Assembly: GCF_033568475.1 (NCBI RefSeq)
Contig: NC_133123.1
Coordinates: 23,670,622 to 23,734,621, forward strand
From: Henckelia pumila
Taxonomy: Eukaryota; Streptophyta; Magnoliopsida; Lamiales; Gesneriaceae
Direction of reading: 5' to 3'
DNA length: 64,000 nucleotides
Part shown: one piece after another, positions 1-11,878 of the stretch
Position numbering within the stretch: position 1 is the first letter of the stretch
Layout of the letters: the number at the start of each line of letters is the position of its first letter
Program-made: the position numbers and the translations under genes
Notes under the pieces: model-generated
Databases searched by the model: none
What the model was told of the DNA's origin: nothing
What the model saw: only the letters and a program-made list of their open reading frames with translations

Positions 1-2355
1 AGCAAATGTGCATTCAGAGCCAGGAGAAACCTGCAACAGAAGAGGTTCTGTAATTGCGTTCAACGAAAATGAGAGCATAATTATTCAGACATCAGGATGC
101 TGTCTGAAATGGCATGATGAAATATGATATGATTCCCCAGTTTTAAAGATGTATCTTCACTAATCTTGTGTCATTAAACTAAAGAGAGAGTAGCTACTCA
201 CATCATACTGGATATCTCCTAGCTTCAATTTAACAGTGCCACTTTTGTATACCAGCATCTTGCCCATGTATCCTTTAGGCAACTCCTCCAAACCACTTTT
301 TTTCCTAAAATCATATCCATTTCCCTGATTGGTCGGGCTTCCAGATATTCCTTTACCCTTTGCACTGGTGGAAACAACACTGGGAGCGGTGCCAGCTATC
401 TGTTTCCCTTTAGCAGCAGCAGACAAAGGCGCTGATGGAACAGAGCTACCAAGTATCTCTTTCTGATTCGCATCTGATTTATCGAGTACCTTCAAGCTTT
501 GAGCTCTCTCCCCCCGGTTGGTTCTCGAGTCTACCCTGTCTAGAGGTAGATTAGCAGGAAACTGAAATAGAAGCATCTTGGGTGTGTCATCTGGGTCCTG
601 TAATGAGCACAAATCGGATATCAAGATCCTGTAGGTTTGGTTAGTGGGTGGGAGGAAGTAGTGTGGAACTAGTGAGGCAGATTACCAACCAGCAAGCCAA
701 GTTCTTTAGCTGAACAAAGTGCGTTTTCATCATATTCAGCAGCTTCCTCAAATTCAGCCTCGTCAAGAAGTTCTGGGAAAAGGAAACAGGAAGATAGCTA
801 AGCTTTCCCCGATACTTGTGGTTTTCCCAAGATTAAAATCTCGGTTTTGTCGAGGAAAAACATAGTAGCGGGCACATTGATGGATTCGAGACCATCATAT
901 TTTCACACAAATAGACCCAAGTTACCACACCACCATAATAAGGAAAGACAAGGCTTTCAGTTTAATTTAGAAGACAAACAGAAAGAGCTGTATTATCGAA
1001 GTATGGCAGTGCACTAGGGAAATACCTGGATCTCCTGAATAAGGCCTCCTCAAAGGAAGGGTAACAGGATAATTACTATGTTCGTAATCCTGCAAGCATC
1101 ACAAAATAATAGGTTTATAACAAAAAGATAGCAACCATGTATTTCCTCGCTTTTCAAAGAAAATATCGGAGTTGCATATCAATATATTGATACCCAGGGT
1201 TCCATATATTTTTTTTTCTTCTTTTTGATAACAGCATCGGTTGGCTCTGTATAAGTTTCTCCAACTTCTGTTTTATCAGTTGATGGTGATGAGGTAAAAC
1301 TGGTTCTTCCATAATCAAATGCCACCTCTTCAGCATCACCAGCTTCACTTTTATCCTTGTTCCTTTCCCTTGGTTTGCCAAAGGTCCTCAAGGGCGTTGA
1401 TGCGACTCCATGAGAAAATACAACTTGAACCGAAGCTGTAGTTTTCAACGCTCATAGTATGTTATTTATACCCTTATAGAATCCATACATAAACTACTAA
1501 ACCAGTTCACCCAAAAAAAAAAGCAGACACTGAATAGTAAGCAATGAGAAATGCAGGAAAGGAGACTACATTTCTTCTCGACTTTAGATCCACGCCTTGC
1601 TAGATCCTACAATGGAAAATTGTAGCAGTAAAAAATCTTGCAGCACATAATCATTCTATAAACTTGCTGATATAACAAAAGAAGATATAGAGACAAAGCG
1701 GTATTGGCAGAGCGTCATCAGTCTATCAAACAGTGATCTCCTTTTTTCGAGTTCCCCCAAAACATTTGGAAATACAGCTTCTATCCCTTCATTGGAAACT
1801 TTATTTCATTTTCAATCAGTCGGTATACATGATGCAGAGGATCCCAACATTAACCATTAATTAAATTTCAACTTTCAAGTCACTTCCGATATATCCTACC
1901 AACATTAAACTCAAGTTAGTTCAATTATATTAACCATATGTCTATTATCTTATACGACTTCTTTGGTAACATATATAGTCAGTATGTTTTATGATTTTAT
2001 CAATGTTGTCTCTCCACTAAAAGTCAAAAGTTGCAAGTCAAACAACCAAAAATGGAAAAAACAAATCAAATACATAATTTTAAATGGTTGTCTTTAGATT
2101 CCAATGAAAGCAAACCTACTAAAAGCATATGATAATTTATAACCTACATAATAAGTAAATTTCCAATGGAAGGACAACATAAAGCATAAAAATGATTAAA
2201 AAAGTTTTCCCTCAATTGTCCATTTCTCTTGATGTCTTGATATTAGTAAAGAAAATTAAAATAAAAGCCATAAAATAAAAGAGCTAATACCTTAGGCGAC
2301 ACCAATAATTTGGGACGATATTTCGGTTTCGAGACTGAATCATAATATGTCTTTT

Positions 2356-2398
<43 letters not shown>

Positions 2399-2806
2399 CA
2401 TCCAAAAAAAAAGGCAATAATAAACAGAGAAGGTATAAATAAAATGTCAAAATATCAAATCTCGGAGAGAGAGAAATCACCGTGACTCGGCGAAGAAGAG
2501 CTCGTTGTTCGGCTTCGACGTCGTCGCTTCCATCATCCTCAGCTACTGTTTGACTGCAATTTTTTTTTTCTTCAAATTTTAGGGAGAAAATACATCTGAA
2601 GGTGTAAAATTATCGAGTTGAGCTATACATTTTGGTGGTTGCGGATTTCGCAGGTCTGCGAGGAGGTCCTTTGGGAGCAAATTTCACCTGGAACAAATGA
2701 TTTGAATAGATTGGAATTTGACCGGGGAAACCCATAAAAAGAAGAGAAAAAGAATGATTTAAGTGCGAACCTTTCTTGGACTTTCAGAAGGGGGATCTGG
2801 ATCCAT
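1..2806 (-). CDS. RPC4: DNA-directed RNA polymerase III subunit RPC4 (partial, 3' end outside window)
   Basis: RPC4 (yeast Rpc53) is a Pol III-specific subunit that pairs with RPC5 and acts in initiation, termination and reinitiation at tRNA and 5S genes in the nucleus. Exons read on the minus strand: 2806-2771, 2687-2629, 2553-2481, 1606-1570, 1435-1194, 1089-1026, 772-690, 597-202 and 30-1. Phases agree throughout, giving 340 codons before the window edge. The N-terminus begins MDPDPPSESPRK, then VKFAPKGPPRRPAK, the basic motif typical of RPC4. Next comes LARRGSKVEKK, a Lys run, PVTLPLRRPYSGDPE and an acidic helix. The conserved C-terminal domain contains GYMGKMLVYKSGTVKLKLGD and continues over the last splice as YDVSPGSECTFA. 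The start is the ATG at 2806-2804, the first in the reading frame after the presumed leader. Intron 3 (1607-2480) carries an AT microsatellite. Family identity is clear; only the C-terminal tail is missing. Confidence 0.9.
2358..2395. repeat. (AT)n microsatellite in RPC4 intron 3
   Basis: A run of nearly pure AT dinucleotides lies within the third intron of RPC4. It is likely to be length-polymorphic. No coding effect is expected. Confidence 0.9.
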
Positions 2807-2960
2807 GAAATGTGCGGGCGATTTTGAAATCACTCGATCCTGTGATATTCAATGAAAAAAATCAGTTATCCATGAATCAAACGATGAAAAGATTGAAGTT
2901 ATTTTCTGCAAAATCTGGATTTCGGGGAAGGGGAAGATGAAGAAGACGAAAAATATCAAA

Positions 2961-3034
2961 AAAAAAAAAACCCTCAGAGAGGTTCGAACCTGCGGCGATT
3001 GAAAATTATCGCGTATGATTACCACTCTAGAAAG
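2961..3034 (-). other. tRNA-like Pol III promoter remnant (A-box-like, B-box, T-run) in RPC4 leader
   Basis: Read on the minus strand, the sequence has an A-box-like AGAGTGGTAATC near 3030. A 5-bp arm GCGAT/ATCGC with an 8-nt loop sits where an anticodon arm would be. A perfect B-box core GGTTCGAACC follows at 2981-2990, and a run of about 13 T lies 11 bp further on. Acceptor-stem halves do not pair and the T-stem pairs poorly, so this is not a working tRNA gene. It lies about 160-230 bp upstream of the RPC4 start codon, in the same orientation. It could be a degenerate tRNA pseudogene, a SINE head or chance. Confidence 0.4.
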
Positions 3035-3059
3035 TAGAGAGTTTTGTTCTCGTCTGTGA

Positions 3060-3076
3060 AATATTATATATAATAC
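3060..3076 (-). promoter_or_regulatory. putative TATA box of RPC4
   Basis: On the minus strand the sequence reads as a TATTATATATAATATT-type tract about 260 bp upstream of the RPC4 ATG. It is the strongest TATA-like motif in the upstream region. Transcription would then begin near 3030-3040 and include the tRNA-like remnant in the leader. The call rests on position and composition only. Confidence 0.35.
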
Positions 3077-3763
3077 AAGTTTCACTCCATATTACATACT
3101 TTACTTCAAGGTAAGCTAGATTTTATCATTCATGAAAATGTTTGGACTCCTAAATTTCGTTTTTTAGCACCATTTATGTATGATGAATTTATTTCGCCGT
3201 AAAAAAGTTACATGTATAAAATAAAATAACAGATTGGTGAAAATTAAGTTGAAAAATTTGTATCAAGTTCGTTTCTGTTAAAGAGTTGGTCTTACGATTT
3301 CATAAAAACTATTGTGATTGTTAAATTGGAGTTGAAATTTATAAGTGTGGTTAATTACTCTCCTAAAAGCCTTCAATCTGTACTCTAATGCCTAATCTAG
3401 AAGATATGTAATTGGAAACATGAATTTTGAAAATAACGCTTCATATCATTTTGAGTCTTTGACACTCTTCTATCATATTATGCAATTTTACCCTTAAATT
3501 GAAGGGAAGGTCAAGCCAACATTTGGGGCAAAATGGGAAGGTTAAATATTGGTACATTGAAATTAAATAAACTTTTGAAATATTATATCTCCCGTAAAAA
3601 ATAATATTTTTTGTATAAATAATAATTCTTTTTTATGAGTCAAATCGAATTATATTTGAAGTTTTTGTGGTTTCAAAACCACGTTTCATATCGTTTTTCA
3701 ATCGAGAATATTAAGCCAATTTATTGTTAAATCGAAAGAAAGGTCAATCAATCGGTTGATGAG

Positions 3764-3923
3764 ATGCTAGTATGAGGGTACTGCCCTCACACAATCACAC
3801 TACATCTAAGGGTCAAATTTTAATTTGATTGTGTGGAGTCCAAGTATTTTTATGGACTCCACATATCCAAATTAAATTTAGACCATTAGATTTAATATGA
3901 GAATAGTACCCTCATGCTAGCAT
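3764..3923. mobile_element. fold-back MITE (about 160 bp)
   Basis: The ends match as inverted repeats: ATGCTAGTATGAGGGTACT on the left and its near-complement, one mismatch, on the right. The inner half also pairs, with TGGAGTCCA facing TGGACTCCA around 3833-3862, so the whole element can fold into one hairpin. There is no coding capacity. A target duplication longer than 3 bp is not evident, so the superfamily is left open. It lies in the 2.8-kb AT-rich spacer between RPC4 and RPL15. Confidence 0.75.
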
Positions 3924-4177
3924 GAACTCCCACCCAATAAATATTGGGAGAAAAATAAGGTGGTCAAATATTGGCAAGGGCGGAGGCACCCTGGGTGGCC
4001 CAATTTTTGTTATTTATTTATATATTTATTTTGTTATGTTTTTTTAATAAAAAAATTTATGTGTTATTTTTTTATCCATGCTACATTAGCCCGTTAATCC
4101 AATTAAATAAATTAATAGTCCACACGTAGCCAAATGAAAAAAATAAAGTAGTCCACATATCCTAAAAATGGGGAGGG

Positions 4178-4316
4178 ACTATGCTACACCGGGTGAAGAT
4201 TACCCGGAGCAGCAGCATCCATCATTCATGAGGCCCGTGCCCCATAAATTATATGGGGCACGGGCCCCATGAATGGTCAGGATCCATCGGGTGATCTTCA
4301 CCCGATGGAGCATAGT
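4178..4316. mobile_element. fold-back MITE (about 139 bp), GC-rich core
   Basis: Terminal inverted repeats of about 23 bp read ACTATGCTACACCGGGTGAAG on the left, with a complementary right end and few mismatches. The centre is a long near-perfect hairpin, GGCCCGTGCCCCATA facing TATGGGGCACGGGCC. The element is far more GC-rich than its surroundings. There is no open reading frame. A transcript would form a stable hairpin. Confidence 0.75.
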
Positions 4317-4319
4317 GGG

Positions 4320-5580
4320 CCTTCCGCCTTTGTCTTAATGCTAGATTTGATTCCATATAAGTTTCATTTTCATCAATCTATGTTTTTTAAATAATATTTT
4401 CACTTTTGTAAAATTGAATTGTTCTCGCCATTTAAAATTTTTTTTTTCTTTGTGATGTTGATTGTTTTAAAAGTGACTGCATTGCTATGAGAGGTTTTTA
4501 TCTATAACTGCTATTTTTTATTTTTTAAAAAATTTGAATTGTTTGTTTCGTTCAAGTTTTTACTATAGTAAATTTTTCACCGTGTTGATTGTATTATGTT
4601 TTTGAGGTGATATCATATTGAAAACAAATTTGAATTGTGATAAAAGATCTATTAAAAGGTTTTGAAATCTTACCAGTTCCACAAATATTATTGAGAAACT
4701 AATTAATGAAAAACTTTTTAATATTACAATGAACAAATATTTTACTCATCGTTTTAATTCTTATGATCATTTTATTTCATTCTAATTAATATTACCGTTC
4801 ATGACATGAAATTAATTTTTTTAAATATATTACATCATTTAAATGTGACGATATATGAGGAATAATAGATTTTAATATATGATTTAAAAACAAATATATT
4901 TAATTATTTGAAGGGAATAATTTAGATCTCAATTTTTTAATAAATATATTTGTATTGTTCTTTCAACAAAAGGATTTCAGATTTAGGGTAAGAATTTGTA
5001 ATATGACATCAAATTAATAGATGTCAATAAATATATTTGAAATATATTCCAATTAATACTAGATTACTATGATATTACTTCTATATCCTCTTGATTAAAT
5101 TTATCCAAACAACCAAAAGTCTAAAACATATTTAAAGCCATTGATTTAATACAGATGATTTAAAATTAGTCCATCCAAACAACAAAGACTCGCTTATAGA
5201 GCTATATACTGAAAGCCACATTGTGTTTCGGCAAATCAAGTGTAAATTCATAATATGTAATTGTTGCAACCAAAAATTTGGATAAGTACAGAATTATAGA
5301 TCCTTTGGTCAGGCTTGTTATCTACGGGAGAGGAAATACAAAGATCTCACAAGGTTGAACTTGAACACAGCATATCTTAAAAAATTCAACTAGGTTTGAA
5401 AAAGACATTGAATTCAGGCTTTAGATAAAATTAAAGAGTTCAAAATTATGGAATACAACGATGGGTTTCGATTCTCAACCAAACACAAACTCCAGGCACA
5501 ACAAGTAACATTCAAAACTCAAAAGCACTGATGCAGAGTCGAAATATTTGAGTCTACTGTCGGAGTACCAAACATAACAA
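4320..5580. other. AT-rich spacer, nothing recognisable
   Basis: This stretch between the second MITE and the 3' end of RPL15 is strongly AT-rich. It has no long open frame, no clear inverted-repeat element and no RNA gene that I can see. The 3' UTR of RPL15 presumably lies in its last 200 bp. Confidence 0.6.
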
Positions 5581-5585
5581 GAAAA

Positions 5586-7148
<1,563 letters not shown>

Positions 7149-7189
7149 TGTTGCTGCTGCGGTGGCGGAAGCAGAGGCAGAATTTGGAG

Positions 7190-7301
7190 TTAGGGTTTAA
7201 TAAAAATGTTCAAACGTTTGGGCTTTTACGAAATTGGTCCCATGTTTTGGAGTTTTGACAAGTATATTGGGCCTTAAATTGTTGGGCTTATTTATTGGGC
7301 C
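7190..7301 (-). promoter_or_regulatory. telo-box plus site II (TGGGCY) elements of RPL15 promoter
   Basis: A telo-box, AAACCCTAA on the minus strand, lies at 7190-7198, about 42 bp upstream of the RPL15 ATG. TGGGCC or TGGGCT motifs sit at 7268-7273, 7283-7288 and 7296-7301. In plants this pairing is known from promoters of ribosomal protein and other growth-related genes, where site II elements bind TCP factors. The motifs are seen directly; their function here is inferred. Confidence 0.65.
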
Positions 7302-7718
7302 TCTCTACTGGGTTTTCAGTGGGAGGAACCCAGTACTTTTTTTAAAAAGAAAAACCCAACATACCTTTACCCAATTATATCTATACTATTTTTTTTTTGA
7401 AAGACAATTATATTTATACTATTATATTTATTGGGCACCCTTTAATAACTATTTTTGGTGTGTCAATATGACACCAATTTTATTTTTTATTTTACCCCGG
7501 TTCATTGAGAGTTGCACAACTTTATTTTCTTCTGAAGGCAAAAGGCCAAAATAACATTTTGACAACTTTCATAATTCTAATTTTATTTCACGTCTCTCTC
7601 ACATGTCTTCCAAACGAACGTTTTTTTCTCCCAAACCAGAAATAAAAAACACAAATTTTATTATAAAAATACTGTAAAAGCACGCAACGCCTGTTTCGGA
7701 TCACTAGTATTATATACA
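7302..7718. other. AT-rich spacer between RPL15 promoter and Helitron
   Basis: No gene is supported here. A 106-residue open frame at 7234-7554 is low-complexity, rich in Phe, Tyr and Leu, and overlaps the RPL15 promoter, so it is treated as chance. Confidence 0.55.
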
Positions 7719-10700
7719 CTAGCGACCGACGCACACGCGTTGCGTGTGCCATAAAATTTTAAATATCATGATTTATATGTGTGTAATAAATAATTTATGA
7801 AATATTTGATTTAATTATGTTAATTTACAGAACCAATAAAATATGATTAAAAAAATATTACAAAATAAATGATGTCTATGGGTGAAATAAAATCTTAAGA
7901 ATTGAAATGTTTGTACGAAAATATCATAATTATATACACAACATATTTCATTAAATTCAAGCCACAAATGACTCATATTACTGGAATTTATTCATGAAAC
8001 ATACATAAAATCTTCCCTTCAATTTACTTGTCACCTGCAAAAACAAAGTCGAACTTAAAAACACAAATCCAAATTCAATATCTTAAAAAACAAAGTAATA
8101 GTACGTTTCAAACAATGAGTTTGAAAATAATATAGGCATAAAAATATGTTTAATTATGAAGAAATAACTATAATATTAATCCATAGACAAAAGCTTCACA
8201 TAAAAATTCAATCTTCGACATCTAAAAAACTAAAAAACCCAACTTAAGGCAACACATAAAGAGCAAAAGAGAAATAGAAGACTATAAACTGTTGTCATGG
8301 GTTCTTCATATGATAGAATTGAAAATCAACACAAAGAAATAAAAATTTCAAAGCTTCGCTAATTGCTTTGTGCTCAGGAACCATGACTTCAATGGAATAA
8401 ATAAGCCTGAAAATAATTTTCTTTTGTTTGATATCCTGAATTAACTAATCTTGCTCAATGTGATCCTGAAATTATCAATCATTTTTTGGAGATCACCTTC
8501 AAATTTTTCCAAATTATTGTTTAAATGGTGCCACGAAAAGAAAATATTATTGCATTTCACACAACCTTAGTAGCCAATAATAGACAATTTAAAAGAAAAA
8601 AAAAGAACAAATAGTATAGTAACCTATGTTGTTTCCATTTACGGAAAATAATTGACTTCCGTTCTCCCTCATTGTTGTCCTATCTTTCAATATTTAAACT
8701 GCAATATCCCAATTAAAAAGTATCAATATGAAATCTATCTATAAGATACAGTAATCATTCGTAGATTAAAGATCTAAAATTGACATATTACTAAAATACC
8801 GCACAGAAAGTTCGAAGTTGAAAGGATTGAAGGTGATTTCAGTAGCAGGAAACTCAGCCAATTACCATGCAAACTGTTCTCTACCAATCCTCTTTTTTCT
8901 GTAATTTATGAACATCAATGATATACCTAGTATGGAATGCCATGGTAATTTGACGATTGAAGGAATAAGTGGAGTATTAGGTGGAATTTTTCAATTTGGA
9001 TGATTTTGAATAAGAAGATAGTTAAAAGCATAATTACTCATTTGTTTTCATCCGCTACCACCTCAAGGTGTTCAGAGTGAATTCATGTTGGTCAAATTTC
9101 AGAAGACTGATTTATTTTTTTAATGTTCAATTGGCAGTTGAAACGAAAATAAATTCAATAAAACAGATAAAAGTACACCAATCTGTTAGTGTTTACCATT
9201 TCATGATCTAAACTGCCTTCCTAATCTCCACTCGGAGCCCAAATAAAGATACTAACACATACCTACAACTTAGGTTCTGCGAAATGTTGGATACTTTGAA
9301 TCTCCAATGAACCAACTCAGAGTCATATGCAGATTCAGGATACACAGATATATGCCAACACACATAAGAAATTAACCTGATCGTCTGAGAATCTTTCTGA
9401 ATGAGATGATAATGATCCAGATTCCTGAGCTTTCTGTTTCACCGCTGAGACTTCTTTCTGAAGACTTTATCCGTCATCACCAATTTCTTTGATCCATCTG
9501 ACAAACACATCAACTTCACACTCTTGTTTGATAAACTTTCTCTTCAATTTCAAGCTCTATTTAGCCACCACAACTCGAAACCAGTCCCATATCTACATTG
9601 GACACCATTCGGTCCAAGGTTCACAAAACTTCCATCTATGAAAAGTCGTATTAATGCTCAAAGTTGTTCTCAACATCTATTCTTTTATGCATAAAAAAGT
9701 ATTACAAATTCAATAAAGAAAAGATAAATGAAAAATTTGACATGAAAAGGGTGTTATAGCTTCAACTTTCCTAGGAACATATTACTAATTTGATCGTGCA
9801 AAAATAAACAAATAGAATATTAATCAAAAGTGTCTCACAAATTCAATCCAATACTGAATTGTCCTTGCGAAAGGATTGCTAACTCGATAAAATAAAATCG
9901 GAGAAATCTGCATTTGTGGTGAAAATAAAAGAAAGGGAACAAATTTAGCACGCAAACATTGACGTCCTCTTTCAAAATCATGATATTGAATAAAAGAAGA
10001 GCAATGTATGAGGGTGAAAATAAAAGAAAGGGAAACAATAACAGAATCGTACGAGGGAAAAAAATAAACATTGGATTCCAATTTCTAAATCCTTCCATTG
10101 TTGAGAACACATGAACCGAAAGAAAAAAAATTGGCTTTGGTTTTTTTACAAACAGTTAGTGTGCATCAATCATAAATAAACAGTAACCGTTGATGAACAA
10201 AACAAAGGAAACTGAAAAATAACGCAACCGAAAAACCAATCCATCAATCATAAATAGACATTTCTTGATGAACAAAACAAAGGAAACTAAAAAATAACAC
10301 TACCGAGAAGCCAATCCAAGTAAATAAACATGCTGAATGGTGTAGGAAATAAAAGAGAGGCGCACCAGAGAGTGTGATTTAGGAGTGAGCTTCCTATTCT
10401 TACTGATTTCGAGGGATTCAATGATTGTAATTGAATGATAAATTTCAAAGCAATAATAAGAAATTCAGAACTGAAGCAAATAAGGCGGAGAACAAATGTG
10501 GTTTGCAGTTAGTGTCCACTTTCTCACCCACGTTGGAGTTGGGTGACTTTATTTTTTTTTCTTATTTATTTGTTTGAAAGAAAAAGAAGAGCAGTTGGCG
10601 TAATTTGTCAAATTCATACCACTGTGCGAATTGAGAGAACGAAGAGCAGTTGAGTGATTTGTGAAAATGACAGAGAAAATGTGGGCAGACCGAAGTTAGG

Positions 10701-10829
10701 GATAGAAAGCAGTTTGTTTTTCAACCGCTTGCTATGGATTGGGCCATACCAGTGAGGAGCCATACCAAACGTACTAAGCAGTTTTTATAATGTGCTGAGC
10801 CTTTATTAAATAGTAAGAGAAGTAAGAGA
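7719..10829 (-). mobile_element. non-autonomous Helitron, about 3.1 kb, both ends present
   Basis: On the minus strand the element starts with TCTCTTACTTCTCTTACTAT, a typical plant Helitron 5' end, at 10829. Its other end is a palindromic hairpin GCACACGCAACGCGTGTGC followed by GTCGGTCG and CTAG, ending at 7719. The flanking bases are A on the 5' side and T on the 3' side, the expected A|T target. There are no terminal inverted repeats and no target duplication, as is normal for the class. No Rep/helicase frame is visible, so it is non-autonomous. It contains exon-like host-derived sequence near 9390-9560. Confidence 0.72.
9384..9555 (-). pseudogene. exon-like fragment inside Helitron (captured host sequence?)
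   Basis: The minus strand encodes CEVDVFVRWIKEIGDDG, then one stop, then SLQKEVSAVKQKAQESGS and a Ser-rich tail ending SDDQ just before a GT donor-like site near 9378. The composition is that of real coding sequence, unlike the surrounding AT-rich DNA, and Helitrons often carry such gene pieces. I do not recognise the parent gene. The Glu/Lys/Gln-rich part suggests a short coiled coil. Confidence 0.35.
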
Positions 10830-11878
10830 TATTGCGATCGTGAAACTAACATCTTCGTACAATTGAACATGCTCATACGAGGAGATCATCCAGAGTTATT
10901 TTCTATAATTTTGTCTTCTCTTCCCTTCTCTTATCTTATCTTCTTCTTTTTTTTTTTTCTTTTTCTTTTTTCCTAAAAACAACTTATTGAATAGACATTT
11001 TTACAAAATTAGAAAATAATGATTTGATCTTCATATTTCATTTTTATATAAATAATATACACGACAAATCTCTGCATGAACCATCGATATCATATACTTC
11101 CACAAAACACGTTAGTTTGATAAAGATTCTATAAAAGTTAAATGAAATGATATTATGTATGTATACAATTTTCAATTTAGGTATGTGTATATTATGTACG
11201 CATACAATTTTCAATTTATACAACCGAAATAAAATATAATCTAAAATAATAAAAATAAAAAGAACCTTGGCGAGAAACAGTGAATTTACTCATTCTCTGA
11301 CCCACATATTTCTTTAAATCAAATTTGGCAACTGTGATCAAGATAACAGAAGCAGATCCATTTTGAAATATGGGATTACCAGAATTTACCACGAATGAGT
11401 GCTTCAATATAGCTGTGTAAACAAAGTTCATTAATTTAATAGATTAAATTAAATTTTGACACTCATGAACTTATATACAGTAACAATTTGCAGCAGACCA
11501 CATAGAACCATCTTGGGCAACAGCTGCAACCATGACAATGTTTCTTGATGATAACTTAAGCCAGTCTGTAAAAATGACAAGAAAATAAGGTTAAAACGGT
11601 GAACTGCCGAGTACGATTAGAAAAACATTCTTGTCATAGACTCATAAACATCTACAAAATAAGTAATTTGAAAATCGAACGAGTCAATGAATCTGCAGCA
11701 AAAAAGGGGCAGTGCCTGTTACATTCTTTGGTTTTGATGCCCTTTAAATGTGAAAGAGATCGCTACTTAAATATTTTTTTAAAAAAAGAGAACGATGCTG
11801 AAAAGTATGCAAATTCTGTTACTTAAAGAACACAAAATAAGTAAAACAATGGTAAGTGGATTTACCTTGAAGTTGAAT
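10830..11878. other. spacer downstream of ATG3 with possible gene-remnant exons
   Basis: This AT-rich stretch lies between the Helitron and the ATG3 stop codon. On the minus strand two exon-like pieces follow good AG acceptors. One at about 11480-11570 encodes DWLKLSSRNIVMVAAVAQDG and continues SMWSAANCY. One at about 11270-11413 includes HSFVVNSGNPIFQNGSASV and FDLKKYVGQRMSKFTVSRQ. I do not recognise either. They may be remnants of a decayed neighbouring gene. The ATG3 3' UTR also lies here. Confidence 0.3.

Noticed and set aside
2961-3034. Functional tRNA gene on the minus strand
   Set aside because: The B-box is perfect, but the acceptor ends do not pair, the T-stem is poor and the anticodon loop has eight bases. 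Kept only as a tRNA-like remnant.
9824-10110. Two overlapping frames of 85-91 residues inside the Helitron
   Set aside because: Hydrophobic low-complexity translations in two frames of AT-rich DNA, with no conserved motif or splice context.
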